Assembly: GCF_008763945.1 (NCBI RefSeq)
Contig: NZ_VTQH01000001.1
Coordinates: forward strand, 1,178,110 to 1,242,109
Direction of reading: 5' to 3'
Length of the DNA: 64,000 nt
Source of the DNA: Microbacterium testaceum StLB037
GTDB lineage: Bacteria; Actinomycetota; Actinomycetes; Actinomycetales; Microbacteriaceae
Shown: one piece after another, positions 17,062-24,446 of the stretch
Layout of the letters: each line of letters begins with the position of its first letter
Numbering within the stretch: the first letter of the stretch is position 1
Position numbers and translations under genes: made by a program
Notes under the pieces: model-generated
Seen by the model: the letters and a program-made list of their open reading frames with translations, nothing else
Told to the model about the DNA's origin: nothing
Databases searched by the model: none

Positions 17062-17433
17062 ATGGCAGACGACGACCTCCCCGATTCGCTGGAACCGGCC
17101 GTCGACATCCCTCCGCGTGAGGAACCGCCGGCACCTCCGACGCCCAAAGGCGACCTGCGCGTGGCCTCGGTCGTCGCGATCGTCACCGGCGTCGTCGTCA
17201 TCGCCTGGTACCTCTTCATCGCTACGGCGAGCACGATCGCCGAGATCGAGAACCTGCCGGTCATCCAGATCGGCATGTGGGTGCTGGCGCTGGTGTCGTT
17301 CGTCTGCGGCATCGTGAGTCTGAATGCGCGCATGGCGCGCGAGCTCGCCGCCGCGGGGTTCATCGCGGGGGTCGCCGCGGGACTGCTGTCGGTGACGATC
17401 GGGCTGTTCAGCGGCCTCGAGCTGCTGGGCTGA
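17062..17433 (+). CDS. Small three-helix membrane protein
   Basis: The 123-residue protein has a Pro/Asp-rich cytoplasmic N-terminus (about residues 1-32) and three hydrophobic helices: about 33-56 (VASVVAIVTGVVVIAWYLFI), 66-88 (VIQIGMWVLALVSFVCGIV) and 97-120 (AGFIAGVAAGLLSVTIGLF). I recognise no functional family. ATG 17062 is six bases after GAGGAT, a weaker match to the leaderless promoter pattern. It converges on the citrate synthase gene with only four bases between their stops. Confidence 0.75.
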   Translation: MADDDLPDSLEPAVDIPPREEPPAPPTPKGDLRVASVVAIVTGVVVIAWYLFIATASTIAEIENLPVIQIGMWVLALVSFVCGIVSLNARMARELAAAGFIAGVAAGLLSVTIGLFSGLELLG

Positions 17434-17437
17434 CCGC

Positions 17438-18520
17438 TCAGCCCGCGAACGGCCGCCCCACGTAACGCGCCGCCGGCCGGATGATCTTCGGATCCCGCGC
17501 CTGCTCGAGCACGTGCGCGGTCCAGCCGATGGTGCGGGCCAGGGCGAAGGTGGGGGTGAACATCGCGCGCGGGATGCCGCACTGCTCCATCACCACGGCC
17601 GCGTAGAACTCGACGTTCGCGTGCAACGGCCGCTCGGGCCGGCGCTCCGCGAGCTGCCGCTCCGCTTCGTGCTGGAAGGCGAGCGCCTGGGCGACGCGGT
17701 CACCGCCGAGGCCGAGCGCGACTTCGCGCAACAACTCGGACCGGGGGTCCGCGGTGCGGTACACAGCGTGCCCGAAGCCCATGAGCCGGTGCCCCGCCTC
17801 GAGCTCCCCCGCGATCCAGGCGGCCGGGTCGCCGCCCGCGCGGTCGAGGCTGTCGAGAGCGCGGGCCGGAGCCCCGCCGTGCAGGGGTCCCGACAGCGCG
17901 CCGAGCGCGCCGGAGAGACAGGATGCCAGGTCAGCCCCCGTCGACGCGATGACCCGGGCCGTGAAGGTCGAGGCATTGAAGCCGTGGTCCATCGCCGCGA
18001 TGAGGTAGGCCGACAGCGCGCGCTCGTGTTCCGCGTCGGGCTCGCGGCCCGTCACCCGCTCGAGGTAGTCGGCCACGACGCCTCGCCCGCTCGGGGCTCC
18101 GGGCGCGAGGGCGAGCGGGGCCAGGGCGGCGCAGGCGATCGCCTCGTCGAGCCGCGCGTCGGGAGCGAGGTCGTACAACGGCGCCGAAGAGCGAGCGGAC
18201 GCCACGAGCGTCCACACGGCGCGCAACGCCGCCAACGGCTGATCGGTGCGGGCCGTGACCGCAGCGATCAGCTCGGGCAGGGCGGGATCGGCCTGGGCCG
18301 CCGCGACGCGGGCGGAGAAGGCGGCTCGGGTCGTGGCATCCGGAATCTTCCCCACCACCAGCAGGTGCCAGACGTCTTCGAACGACCGCGTGCGCGCCAG
18401 ATCCACCGCCGAAAAGCCGCGGTAGTGGTAGACGCCGGCGTCGCCGTCAACGTCGCTGATGGTCGTCTCGGCCGCGACGACGCCGTTCAGGCCGCGGGGC
18501 ACATCGATCAGATCGCTCAT
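17438..18520 (-). CDS. Citrate synthase family protein
   Basis: The 360-residue protein is a type II-like citrate/2-methylcitrate synthase, condensing acetyl- or propionyl-CoA with oxaloacetate. The family signature GFGHAVYRTADPR holds one catalytic His, and MDHGFNASTFTARV holds the other. The third catalytic acid region reads NVEFYAAVVMEQCGIPRAMF, with Glu where many family members have Asp. The start at 18520 matches a conserved MSDLIDVPRGLNGV N-terminus, with CACACT six bases upstream. It diverges from a second citrate-synthase-like gene that carries a DNA-binding domain, and the two share a 52-bp promoter interval. Confidence 0.92.
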   Translation of the reverse strand: MSDLIDVPRGLNGVVAAETTISDVDGDAGVYHYRGFSAVDLARTRSFEDVWHLLVVGKIPDATTRAAFSARVAAAQADPALPELIAAVTARTDQPLAALRAVWTLVASARSSAPLYDLAPDARLDEAIACAALAPLALAPGAPSGRGVVADYLERVTGREPDAEHERALSAYLIAAMDHGFNASTFTARVIASTGADLASCLSGALGALSGPLHGGAPARALDSLDRAGGDPAAWIAGELEAGHRLMGFGHAVYRTADPRSELLREVALGLGGDRVAQALAFQHEAERQLAERRPERPLHANVEFYAAVVMEQCGIPRAMFTPTFALARTIGWTAHVLEQARDPKIIRPAARYVGRPFAG

Positions 18521-18558
18521 GCGCTCAGTGTGCGAACATGACGAACACAGCGTCAACG

Positions 18559-18571
18559 TTGATCGGATCAA
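18559..18571. promoter_or_regulatory. Candidate operator between the divergent citrate synthase genes
   Basis: TTGATC-G-GATCAA is a 13-bp inverted repeat ending one base before the ATG at 18573. It lies inside the only promoter interval between two divergent genes, one of which encodes a helix-turn-helix. Confidence 0.5.
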
Positions 18572-18572
18572 G

Positions 18573-19754
18573 ATGACCGCGCCCCTCCCCCGCCTCTCCG
18601 CCGCTCAGGTGGCCGCTCGCCTCGGCGTCAAACCCGAGACCGTGTACGCCTACGTGTCGAGAGGGCTCCTCCGCCGCGAGCGCGATGCCCGCGGCTCGAC
18701 CTTCGATGCGCTCGAGGTCGAGGCCTTCGCCGCCGGTCGCCGCCGCTCGACCGTGCGGACGCCCGCTCACCCCACGACGGGCATGCCCCTCGGGGTCGTG
18801 CAGACCGACGTTGCTGACATCGAAGACGACGAGCTGCTCTACCGGGGGCGGCGTGCCCGCGACCTGATGCACCAGCCCTTCGCGCAGATCGTCGCCTGGC
18901 TCTGGGCAGCGGAGCGGGTCGACGCCCCCGATCCCGCGATCGGCTGCGCCCGCGCGATGGTCGAGGCGCTGCCCCTGCACGCGGGGCCGATGGATCGACT
19001 GCGCGCCGCCCTGACCGGGTTCGCCGCCGATGATCCAGTCCGCTACGACGCCTCGACCGCGTCCGCCCACCGCATCGGGTGGACACTCCTCACCGGCCTG
19101 CCGGTCGCCCTCGGCGGGCACCCGCACGTCGATGTCGCACGGTCGCTGGTCAGCGCGTGGGACCCGTCAGCGGCCCTCGCGACGATCACCGCCGTCAACG
19201 CCGCCCTCGTCCTGCTGATCGACCACGACCTGGCCGTGTCGACCTTCGCCGCGCGCGTTGCGGCGTCGGCCCGTGCCGACGGATATGCCGCCGTGAGCGC
19301 CGCCCTCGGCGCGGCCGACTCCCCGCTGCACATCTCCGCGGCCACCCGCACGGCACGTCTGCTCACACGCGTGCGACGCGGGCAGGAACCCGAGCGGGCG
19401 CTGACCGACGCGCTGCAGGAGGGCAACGGCATCCCGGGCTTCGGTCATCCGCTCTACACGGGGGGCGATGACCGGGCCGCGGCGCTGTTCCCGCTCCTGG
19501 CCGCTTTGCCCGACGGGGATCGGACGATGGATGCCGTGCGGCGGCTCTCCGACGTCGTCGCCCACCGCGCGGGGTTGCGGCCCAACGTGGACCTCGCGCT
19601 GGCGGCCTTGGCATCCGGAGCCCGACTCCCCGAGGACGCGGCGAGCACGATCTTCGTGCTGGGGCGGATCGCGGGGTGGATCGCGCACATCGCCGCGGAG
19701 TACGCCGAGCCGGCGATGCGGCTGCGACCGCGCGGGGAGTATGTGGGGCCGTGA
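18573..19754 (+). CDS. Citrate synthase-like protein with N-terminal helix-turn-helix
   Basis: Residues ~6-55 form a MerR/excisionase-type helix-turn-helix (LSAAQVAARLGVKPETVYAYVSRGLLR, then DALEVEAFAAGRR). The remaining ~330 residues are citrate-synthase-like. The catalytic regions are altered relative to the neighbouring enzyme: DHDLAVSTFAARV in place of DHGFNAST, and GFGHPLYTGGDDR in place of GFGHAVYRTADPR, while NVDLALAAL keeps an Asp. It may still be an enzyme, or it may have become a metabolite-sensing regulator using the synthase fold. The ATG at 18573 is the first start after the shared promoter. Such fusions recur in actinobacteria under citrate synthase names; their role is not established. 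Confidence 0.88.
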   Translation: MTAPLPRLSAAQVAARLGVKPETVYAYVSRGLLRRERDARGSTFDALEVEAFAAGRRRSTVRTPAHPTTGMPLGVVQTDVADIEDDELLYRGRRARDLMHQPFAQIVAWLWAAERVDAPDPAIGCARAMVEALPLHAGPMDRLRAALTGFAADDPVRYDASTASAHRIGWTLLTGLPVALGGHPHVDVARSLVSAWDPSAALATITAVNAALVLLIDHDLAVSTFAARVAASARADGYAAVSAALGAADSPLHISAATRTARLLTRVRRGQEPERALTDALQEGNGIPGFGHPLYTGGDDRAAALFPLLAALPDGDRTMDAVRRLSDVVAHRAGLRPNVDLALAALASGARLPEDAASTIFVLGRIAGWIAHIAAEYAEPAMRLRPRGEYVGP

Positions 19755-19762
19755 GGGTGGAA

Positions 19763-19784
19763 CCTAGCCATATTCCTGGCTAGG
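19763..19784. promoter_or_regulatory. Operator/promoter of the toxin-antitoxin pair
   Basis: Perfect 8-bp arms CCTAGCCA and TGGCTAGG flank TATTCC. The right arm overlaps TAGGGT (19781-19786), which lies six bases before the antitoxin ATG. Binding would therefore cover the -10 region, as expected for antitoxin autorepression. Confidence 0.7.
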
Positions 19785-19792
19785 GTGCACGC

Positions 19793-20044
19793 ATGATGTA
19801 CAACGTCCTGGAGGCGCGGAACAGCCTCTCGAAGCTGATCGCCGACGTCGAGTCGGGCGCCGAGGTGACGATCGCTCGACGAGGTGTCCCGGTCGCCAAG
19901 ATCGTGCCGATCGATTACGTGCCCGGGCGCGCAGGCAACGCTTTCGCGCGGTGGCTCGAGGAGCATCCCCTGACACCCGAGCGAGCACGTCCGGTCGAAG
20001 AGATCGAGGCGATCATCGCCGAGAACCGGGCCGCCGGGGCGTGA
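19793..20044 (+). CDS. Phd/YefM-type antitoxin
   Basis: The 83-residue protein matches the Phd/YefM antitoxin fold. The DNA-binding N-terminus is MMYNVLEARNSLSKLIADVESGAEVTIARRGVPVAKIVPID. The C-terminal half (EEHPLTPERARPVEEIEAIIAENR) is the acidic, probably disordered toxin-binding tail. It should neutralise the VapC-type nuclease encoded next and repress the shared promoter through the palindrome just upstream. Two adjacent ATGs (19793, 19796) are possible; the first fits the leaderless spacing. The stop overlaps the toxin GTG. Confidence 0.93.
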   Translation: MMYNVLEARNSLSKLIADVESGAEVTIARRGVPVAKIVPIDYVPGRAGNAFARWLEEHPLTPERARPVEEIEAIIAENRAAGA

Positions 20045-20454
20045 TCTACGTCGACAGTTGCCTGGTGATCTACGCTATCGAGCGCGACGACGAGATCGGT
20101 GACTGCACGCGTACCGCCCTCGCGCGTGCCGACGAGCCGCTCGCGACAAGCCCCCTGGTCATGATGGAGGCGTTGGTGAAGCCGATGCGGGCCACCGATG
20201 CCGAGGCGCAGCTGACCATGTGGAGCGCTTTCGACGCCTTCGAGCTGCTCCCGGCGGAGCCCGACGCGTTCCTCGACGCCGCGCTGCTGCGTGCTCGCTA
20301 CCGCGGGCTGCAGACGGCCGACGCCCTGCACCTCGCGATCGCCCGGCAGGCCGGGTGCAGCGCCCTCTGGACCAACGACTCACGCCTGTCGGTCGCGTCA
20401 GGCGGTCTTGCCGTCGACATCCTCGATGGCCGAGATGCGGACCGGGTTTCCTGA
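20041..20454 (+). CDS. vapC: VapC-type PIN-domain toxin ribonuclease
   Basis: The 137-residue PIN-domain protein should be a Mg2+-dependent RNase held inactive by the upstream antitoxin. The active-site acids are visible: Asp5 (VIYVDSCLVIYAIE), Glu in SPLVMMEALVKP, Asp in GLQTADALHLAIARQAG and the WTNDSRLS Asp. The GTG start lies in a GTGA overlap with the antitoxin gene. Length and order (antitoxin first) are normal for Phd/VapC pairs. The RNA target cannot be predicted. Confidence 0.93.
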   Translation: MIYVDSCLVIYAIERDDEIGDCTRTALARADEPLATSPLVMMEALVKPMRATDAEAQLTMWSAFDAFELLPAEPDAFLDAALLRARYRGLQTADALHLAIARQAGCSALWTNDSRLSVASGGLAVDILDGRDADRVS

Positions 20455-20499
20455 TGCGCCGCACTGTGCGGGAGAGCCCATCCGTACCTCGGGCGAACG

Positions 20500-20532
20500 C
20501 GGGCCGAGCTCACGCGGAGTGAGCTCGGCCCG
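20500..20532. terminator. Strong bidirectional hairpin between vapC and the sorting-signal remnant
   Basis: CGGGCCGAGCTCAC and GTGAGCTCGGCCCG form a perfect 14-bp stem around a five-base loop. It lies between convergent reading frames and can serve both. The T-tract is weak on each side. Confidence 0.7.
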
Positions 20533-20537
20533 AGTCA

Positions 20538-20786
20538 TCAGCGACGGTCGTCCGCGGACTGTCGGCGACGGCGGATGAGGAAGAGCGCCACGACTCCCGC
20601 GGCGATCAGGGCGATCCCCAGCGGGACGAAGGGGAACGTTACCTGGCCACCCGTGTAGGCCAGGGTCGTGCTGGCGTCGGCGGAGCGTCGGCCCGTGGTC
20701 GCGGCGGGTGTGGAGCCAGTTGGCGTCGCCGCCGCGGTCGCGGTCTCGATCGGCGTGGGAACCGGCGTCGCCTGGGGCGTCGACGT
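20538..20786 (-). pseudogene. 3' remnant of a sortase-anchored surface protein (LAYTG sorting signal)
   Basis: The 82-residue open frame is a Thr/Pro/Ala-rich linker (PVPTPIETATAAATPTGS) followed by LAYTGG, a hydrophobic helix (FVPLGIALIAAGVVALFLI) and the tail RRRRQSADDRR. This is the full C-terminal cell-wall sorting signal of an LPXTG/LAXTG-type surface protein. There is no start codon, and a TAG (20787-20789 on the minus strand) closes the frame upstream, so the entire exported domain is missing. A second gene that also lacks a clear 5' end begins on the other strand at the same point. Confidence 0.75.
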
Positions 20787-20834
20787 CTAAGAATTGCCGC
20801 GATCGCGGCTGCCACCGCCGCGATCGCCGGCGGG

Positions 20835-21194
20835 GTGGTTCTTCTGAGCATCGCGATCTCACCGGAGCAACCGCACGCCGACTTCCAGGTGGTCGCCGAA
20901 GACGATCGGTCTCTCGACGTGTCCTTCCGCGTCGACGCGGAGAGCTGGCGCGCGGATCGGATCGTGATCGCCCTCGAGGGCGCCACCCTCGTGTCGACGC
21001 CGCCCGAATGGAACTGTGTGGTGTCGGCCGCGTCCGCCGACTGCGCCCCTTCGTCAGGCCCCATCGACGGGCGCATCGGCGTCTCCACGGACTCGGCGGC
21101 CGCAGCCGCCTACCGCCTCTCCATAGACGCGACCTCGGGCGGCTTCCACATCGACGGCGACTCGAACGGGCCCCTCGGCGTCCGCGGACGCTGA
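20835..21194 (+). CDS. Hypothetical exported protein, 5' end uncertain
   Basis: The frame has good GC3 coding character and encodes a beta-rich domain (QVVAEDDRSLDVSFRVDAESWRADRIVIALEG, then two Cys in EWNCVVSAASADCAPS). No family is recognised. In-frame codons upstream of the GTG at 20835 encode a hydrophobic stretch (RIAAIAAATAAIAGGVVLLS) preceded by arginines, which looks like a signal or membrane helix. The only in-frame candidate start for it is a CTG at 20772. Either an unusual start is used, or the 5' end was lost in the same event that truncated the sorting-signal gene on the opposite strand. Confidence 0.5.
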   Translation: MVLLSIAISPEQPHADFQVVAEDDRSLDVSFRVDAESWRADRIVIALEGATLVSTPPEWNCVVSAASADCAPSSGPIDGRIGVSTDSAAAAAYRLSIDATSGGFHIDGDSNGPLGVRGR

Positions 21195-21276
21195 CTTGTC
21201 CGGCTCCCGGGCCCGCACCGTCGACCGCGTCCGCCTCGACGCCGGTGACCCGGCGGGCTGCACGGGCGGAGTCCGC

Positions 21277-22104
21277 TCAGCGGTGCTCCCACCCGCGGGC
21301 CAGCTCGACCACGGCCGCGACGGCGGCCTCGGTGTCGGCGGGTGAACCACCGGCGCGACCGGCGACCAGCCCTGCGACGAACGCGCTGAGCGGCGCCGCC
21401 GGTCGGGCCACCCCGTTCGCGACGTCGCGCGCCAGATCGAGGATCAGCGAGATGGGGATGTCGCGCTCGGCCAGGCTGAAGCGCTCGGCCAGAGCCGCAC
21501 TCCAGTCGTTCAGCGCCTCGGGCGGCAGGGTACGGGAATCGGTCATGGTTCCTCCTCGGGCTACCCGGAGATCGTCCCACGTGTCGATGTCGCGTGTCAG
21601 AGCCGCGTCCGCATCGATCGCCCTGACCCGCAGCCCGCCCAGCAGTGCGCGCATCGAGGCGTCGCGTCCCTTCTCGGGGAGACCGGATGCCGCTTCCCGC
21701 AGCGCCGCGGTCCGGTATCGACCGATCAGCCACTGCCGACGCCCGTCGTCGAGGCAGGCACCGTCGGCATCCGGGGTCAGCTCGTCGGGCAGCAGGTCGA
21801 CCGCGGCTCGAACGGTCGGCAGATCGCACGCGAGCACGAAGACCTCGTCGGCCTCCACGCGGGTCAGGGCGGCGACGATCGCCGCGACCGGTCCGCCGAA
21901 GGGCGGGTCTTCGCGCACCCACTCGACGTCGAGGTCGTCGTCGAGCACGGGTGCAGCCACGACGATCCGCTGTGCGCCACGAGAGCGCACGGCGGCGACC
22001 GCCGCGTGCAGCGGCGTCGTGCCGTTCACCTCGAACAGGGGCTTCGCCGCCCCGTCGACCCGCGAGGCGCGTCCGCCGGCGAGCAGGATGGCATCGACGC
22101 TCAC
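21277..22104 (-). CDS. mobA: MobA-like molybdenum cofactor nucleotidyltransferase fused to DUF6457
   Basis: Residues ~1-190 are a MobA-type transferase that attaches a nucleotide to molybdopterin. The signature loop is ILLAGGRASRVDGAAKPL, with FVLACDLPTVRAAVD as the metal-binding segment. Residues ~195-275 (LPPEALNDWSAALAERFSLAERDIP through EAAVAAVVELARGWEHR) match the small helical DUF6457 domain, which also occurs as a separate protein next to Mo-cofactor genes. The GTG start overlaps the moeA stop as GTGA, so the two are co-translated. The fusion suggests DUF6457 acts directly in cofactor maturation; this is inference. Confidence 0.9.
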   Translation of the reverse strand: MSVDAILLAGGRASRVDGAAKPLFEVNGTTPLHAAVAAVRSRGAQRIVVAAPVLDDDLDVEWVREDPPFGGPVAAIVAALTRVEADEVFVLACDLPTVRAAVDLLPDELTPDADGACLDDGRRQWLIGRYRTAALREAASGLPEKGRDASMRALLGGLRVRAIDADAALTRDIDTWDDLRVARGGTMTDSRTLPPEALNDWSAALAERFSLAERDIPISLILDLARDVANGVARPAAPLSAFVAGLVAGRAGGSPADTEAAVAAVVELARGWEHR

Positions 22105-23297
22105 CACAGCAGCACCTCGACCTCGTCGCCCGCGGCGGTCACCCGCGTGCTCGGGGGGATCACCGCGAGGCCGTTCGCGTCGCCGAAGCCGCGCGTTCCA
22201 CGCTCGACCGGCTCGGCCACCGGATGCGCGGGGTCCGTCGTCTCGATGCGCACGGGAACGTACTGCGCACGCTCGGGCCGCGCGCGCCACTCGGTGGCGA
22301 ACGGCACGACGGCTCGGGCGCGGCCGGGCTCGTGATCGCCCTCGAGCGCGCGAAGCGCCGGACGCACGAAGAGCTCGAACGACACCGCCGCGCTTACGGG
22401 GTTGCCGGGGAGTCCGAACAGCAGGGTGCCCGCGGGGGTGCGCCCGAAGCCCTGCGGCTTGCCCGGCTGCATGCGCACGCGTTCGAACCGCATGAGATCG
22501 CCGAGGGTGTTCTTCACGACCTCGTAAGCCCCCGCGCTGACCCCGCCCGAGAACACGACGACATCGGCACCGGCGGCCTCGGCGGAGGCGATCGCGCGTC
22601 GCGGACCGTCTCCGCTGTCGTCGACGCTCGTGCGCAGCACGACCTGGGCCCCCGCCTCTTCGGCGAGCCCGGCGAGCAGCACGCTGTTCGACTCGGGGAT
22701 CTGCCCGCGCCGCAGCGGCGTTCCGGCGGGTCGCAGCTCGGACCCCGTCGACACGATCGCCACCCGCGCGGCGCGCGCGACCGAGACGGTTCCGATCCCG
22801 GATGCCGCGATCGCACCGACCCGCCCCGCGGTCAGCCGCACGCCGGCGGCGACGACGAGCGATCCGGCCCGCACGTCGGACCCGCGGGAACGGATATGCG
22901 CGCCGCGGCCGCGGGGTGCCGTGAGCACTGTCACCGGGCCGAGGCCGCCGTCGAGCCCGTCGGCGGTCTCTTCGAACGGCACCACGGCGCTCGCCTGGGT
23001 AGGAAGGGGCGCTCCCGTCATGATGCGTACCGCCTCGCCGGCCGCGATCGGCGGGTCGAGGTCGGTGCCCGCCGGGAGGTCGGCGACCACGCGAAGGGTC
23101 GTCGGCACGTCGTCGATGTCGTCGGCGTGCACGGCGAAGCCGTCCATCGCGGAGCAGTCGAACCCCGGCACATCGACCGCGGCGTGCACCGCGGCCCGCA
23201 GCACGCGGCCCCGCGCGGCGGCGATGTCGCGCTGCTCGGGCTCGAGCGGCACCACCGCCTCGAGGATCGCGGCGAGGTGCTCGGCGACGTCGATCAC
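22101..23297 (-). CDS. moeA: MoeA, molybdopterin molybdenumtransferase
   Basis: MoeA inserts molybdate into adenylated molybdopterin. The 398-residue protein contains the family landmarks VPGFDCSAMDGFAV, IMTGAPLPTQASAVVPFE, VSTGSELRPAGTPLRRGQIPESN, VVFSGGVSAGAYEVVK and LLFGLPGNPVSAAVSFELFV. It starts at GTG 23297 inside a GTGA overlap with a 10-codon leader frame. The downstream mobA-DUF6457 gene overlaps its stop. Together they form a Mo-cofactor unit that would serve molybdoenzymes such as the YdeP-type oxidoreductase at 32647. Confidence 0.95.
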   Translation of the reverse strand: MIDVAEHLAAILEAVVPLEPEQRDIAAARGRVLRAAVHAAVDVPGFDCSAMDGFAVHADDIDDVPTTLRVVADLPAGTDLDPPIAAGEAVRIMTGAPLPTQASAVVPFEETADGLDGGLGPVTVLTAPRGRGAHIRSRGSDVRAGSLVVAAGVRLTAGRVGAIAASGIGTVSVARAARVAIVSTGSELRPAGTPLRRGQIPESNSVLLAGLAEEAGAQVVLRTSVDDSGDGPRRAIASAEAAGADVVVFSGGVSAGAYEVVKNTLGDLMRFERVRMQPGKPQGFGRTPAGTLLFGLPGNPVSAAVSFELFVRPALRALEGDHEPGRARAVVPFATEWRARPERAQYVPVRIETTDPAHPVAEPVERGTRGFGDANGLAVIPPSTRVTAAGDEVEVLLW

Positions 23298-23326
23298 GCG
23301 AGCGGACCGGGGAGTGTCGAGACCAT
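23294..23326 (-). CDS. 10-aa leader ORF coupled to moeA
   Basis: ATG 23326 opens MVSTLPGPLA and stops at the TGA that overlaps the moeA GTG. TACGCT lies six bases before this ATG on the same strand, matching the leaderless promoter pattern. The transcript would then begin with this mini-frame, and moeA would be reached by reinitiation. The evidence is positional only. Confidence 0.45.
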   Translation of the reverse strand: MVSTLPGPLA

Positions 23327-23332
23327 GCCCTC

Positions 23333-23338
23333 AGCGTA
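23333..23338 (-). promoter_or_regulatory. Leaderless-type -10 box for the moeA-mobA unit
   Basis: TACGCT on the coding strand, six bases before the leader ATG at 23326. Confidence 0.45.
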
Positions 23339-23346
23339 GGCGTGCG

Positions 23347-23805
23347 TCAGAGGTCGTAGCGGTGCGGGATCGCCCCGTCTGTCTCCCGGTAGGGGACGAA
23401 GCCCATCGCCCGGTAGTAGGCCAGGGCGGGCTCGCTGTCGGCGCCGATCGTGGCATCGATGTGCTTCAGCCCCGCGCCATGCGCCGCGTCGACCGTACGC
23501 GCGAACAGGCTGCGCCCGATGCCGCTGCGCCCGAGATCGGGGTGAATGTGGGTGCCGATGATGCCCCAGCCCTCTTCGACCCCATAGGGGTTGCCGGGCC
23601 ACGCCCGCTTGAGCGACTGAAAGCCGACGACCACGCCGTCTCGCACGGCGACGGTGCACGCGACGGAGTGCTCGGCGTCGAAGTAGCGCTCCTCGACGAA
23701 GGCGGCGTCGACCGGCCACGATCGCAGGCCCGCGCGGTGGATGGCGTTCTGCACCTCGACCATCGCGTCGATGTCGTCGGGACGAGCTTCGCGGAAGTCG
23801 ATCAT
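23347..23805 (-). CDS. GNAT-family N-acetyltransferase
   Basis: The 152-residue protein has a single GNAT fold, which transfers an acyl group from acyl-CoA. The N-terminal strand-helix REARPDDIDAMVEVQNAIHRAG and the acyl-CoA pyrophosphate loop region HPDLGRSGIGRSLFART (a variant of the R/Q-x-x-G-x-G/A motif) are clear, followed by the C-terminal ALAYYRAMGFVPYRETDG. The substrate is unknown. It lies upstream of moeA on the same strand but is separated by the moeA promoter box, so joint transcription is uncertain. Confidence 0.9.
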   Translation of the reverse strand: MIDFREARPDDIDAMVEVQNAIHRAGLRSWPVDAAFVEERYFDAEHSVACTVAVRDGVVVGFQSLKRAWPGNPYGVEEGWGIIGTHIHPDLGRSGIGRSLFARTVDAAHGAGLKHIDATIGADSEPALAYYRAMGFVPYRETDGAIPHRYDL

Positions 23806-23918
23806 CGCGCCATCCTCGCACCGCCCGCGGTGCGCATGTGAAGGTGCCGCGCCGGTTTCACCCGAAGGAGGCGAAGAGCTGGTGCGCGCAAGGCCCGCGG
23901 CGATCGAGAGACGGCGCC

Positions 23919-23924
23919 TAGGCT
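23919..23924 (+). promoter_or_regulatory. Leaderless-type -10 box for the DUF1990 gene
   Basis: TAGGCT followed by six bases and ATG 23931. Confidence 0.5.
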
Positions 23925-23930
23925 GAGCGC

Positions 23931-24425
23931 ATGGACGAGCTGACCTACGACGAGGTCGGCGCGACCGCGGGCGAGATGCCCCCGGGCTACCACCACGTGC
24001 GCGAACGGCGCGTGATCGGCCACGGCCCCGCGGCTTTCGCGCGAGCCGCCGACGCCCTCCTCGCGGGAGACGCGCAGCGCCGCGCCGGTGCTCGGGTCGA
24101 GCTGTCCGACACCCCGATGCGCCAGGGCACGCACGTGACGATGCGCCTGGGTGTCGGCATCCTGAGCTTTCGTATTCCGTGTCTGGTTGTGTGGGCCGAG
24201 CGGACCGAGACCCTCGCGGGGTTCGCCTACGGCACGCTGCCCGGTCACCCCGAGCGGGGTGAGGAGCGGTTCACCCTGACGCTCGCACCATCGGGTGAGG
24301 TGGTGTTCGACATCGCCGCGTTCTCGTCGCCCGGACGCTGGTTCACGCGTCTCGGTGCCCCCGTCGGCTGGCGGGTGCAGTCCTGGATGACGAAGCGGTA
24401 CCTCCGCGCGCTCGACGCGCGCTGA
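23931..24425 (+). CDS. DUF1990-family protein
   Basis: The 164-residue protein matches DUF1990, a family with a START-like fold and unknown ligand. Landmarks are LTYDEVGAT at the N-terminus, PPGYHHVRERRVIGHGPAAFARAADAL, then FAYGTLPGHPERGEERFTL and the C-terminal SWMTKRYLRAL. It starts at ATG 23931 with a leaderless-type promoter and stands alone, followed by a short hairpin. Confidence 0.88.
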   Translation: MDELTYDEVGATAGEMPPGYHHVRERRVIGHGPAAFARAADALLAGDAQRRAGARVELSDTPMRQGTHVTMRLGVGILSFRIPCLVVWAERTETLAGFAYGTLPGHPERGEERFTLTLAPSGEVVFDIAAFSSPGRWFTRLGAPVGWRVQSWMTKRYLRALDAR

Positions 24426-24426
24426 T

Positions 24427-24444
24427 CCCGGCACCCGTGCCGGG
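24427..24444 (+). terminator. Hairpin after the DUF1990 gene
   Basis: CCCGGCACCCGTGCCGGG folds into a short perfect stem two bases after the stop codon. No T-run follows, so termination strength is uncertain. Confidence 0.5.
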
Positions 24445-24446
24445 CC

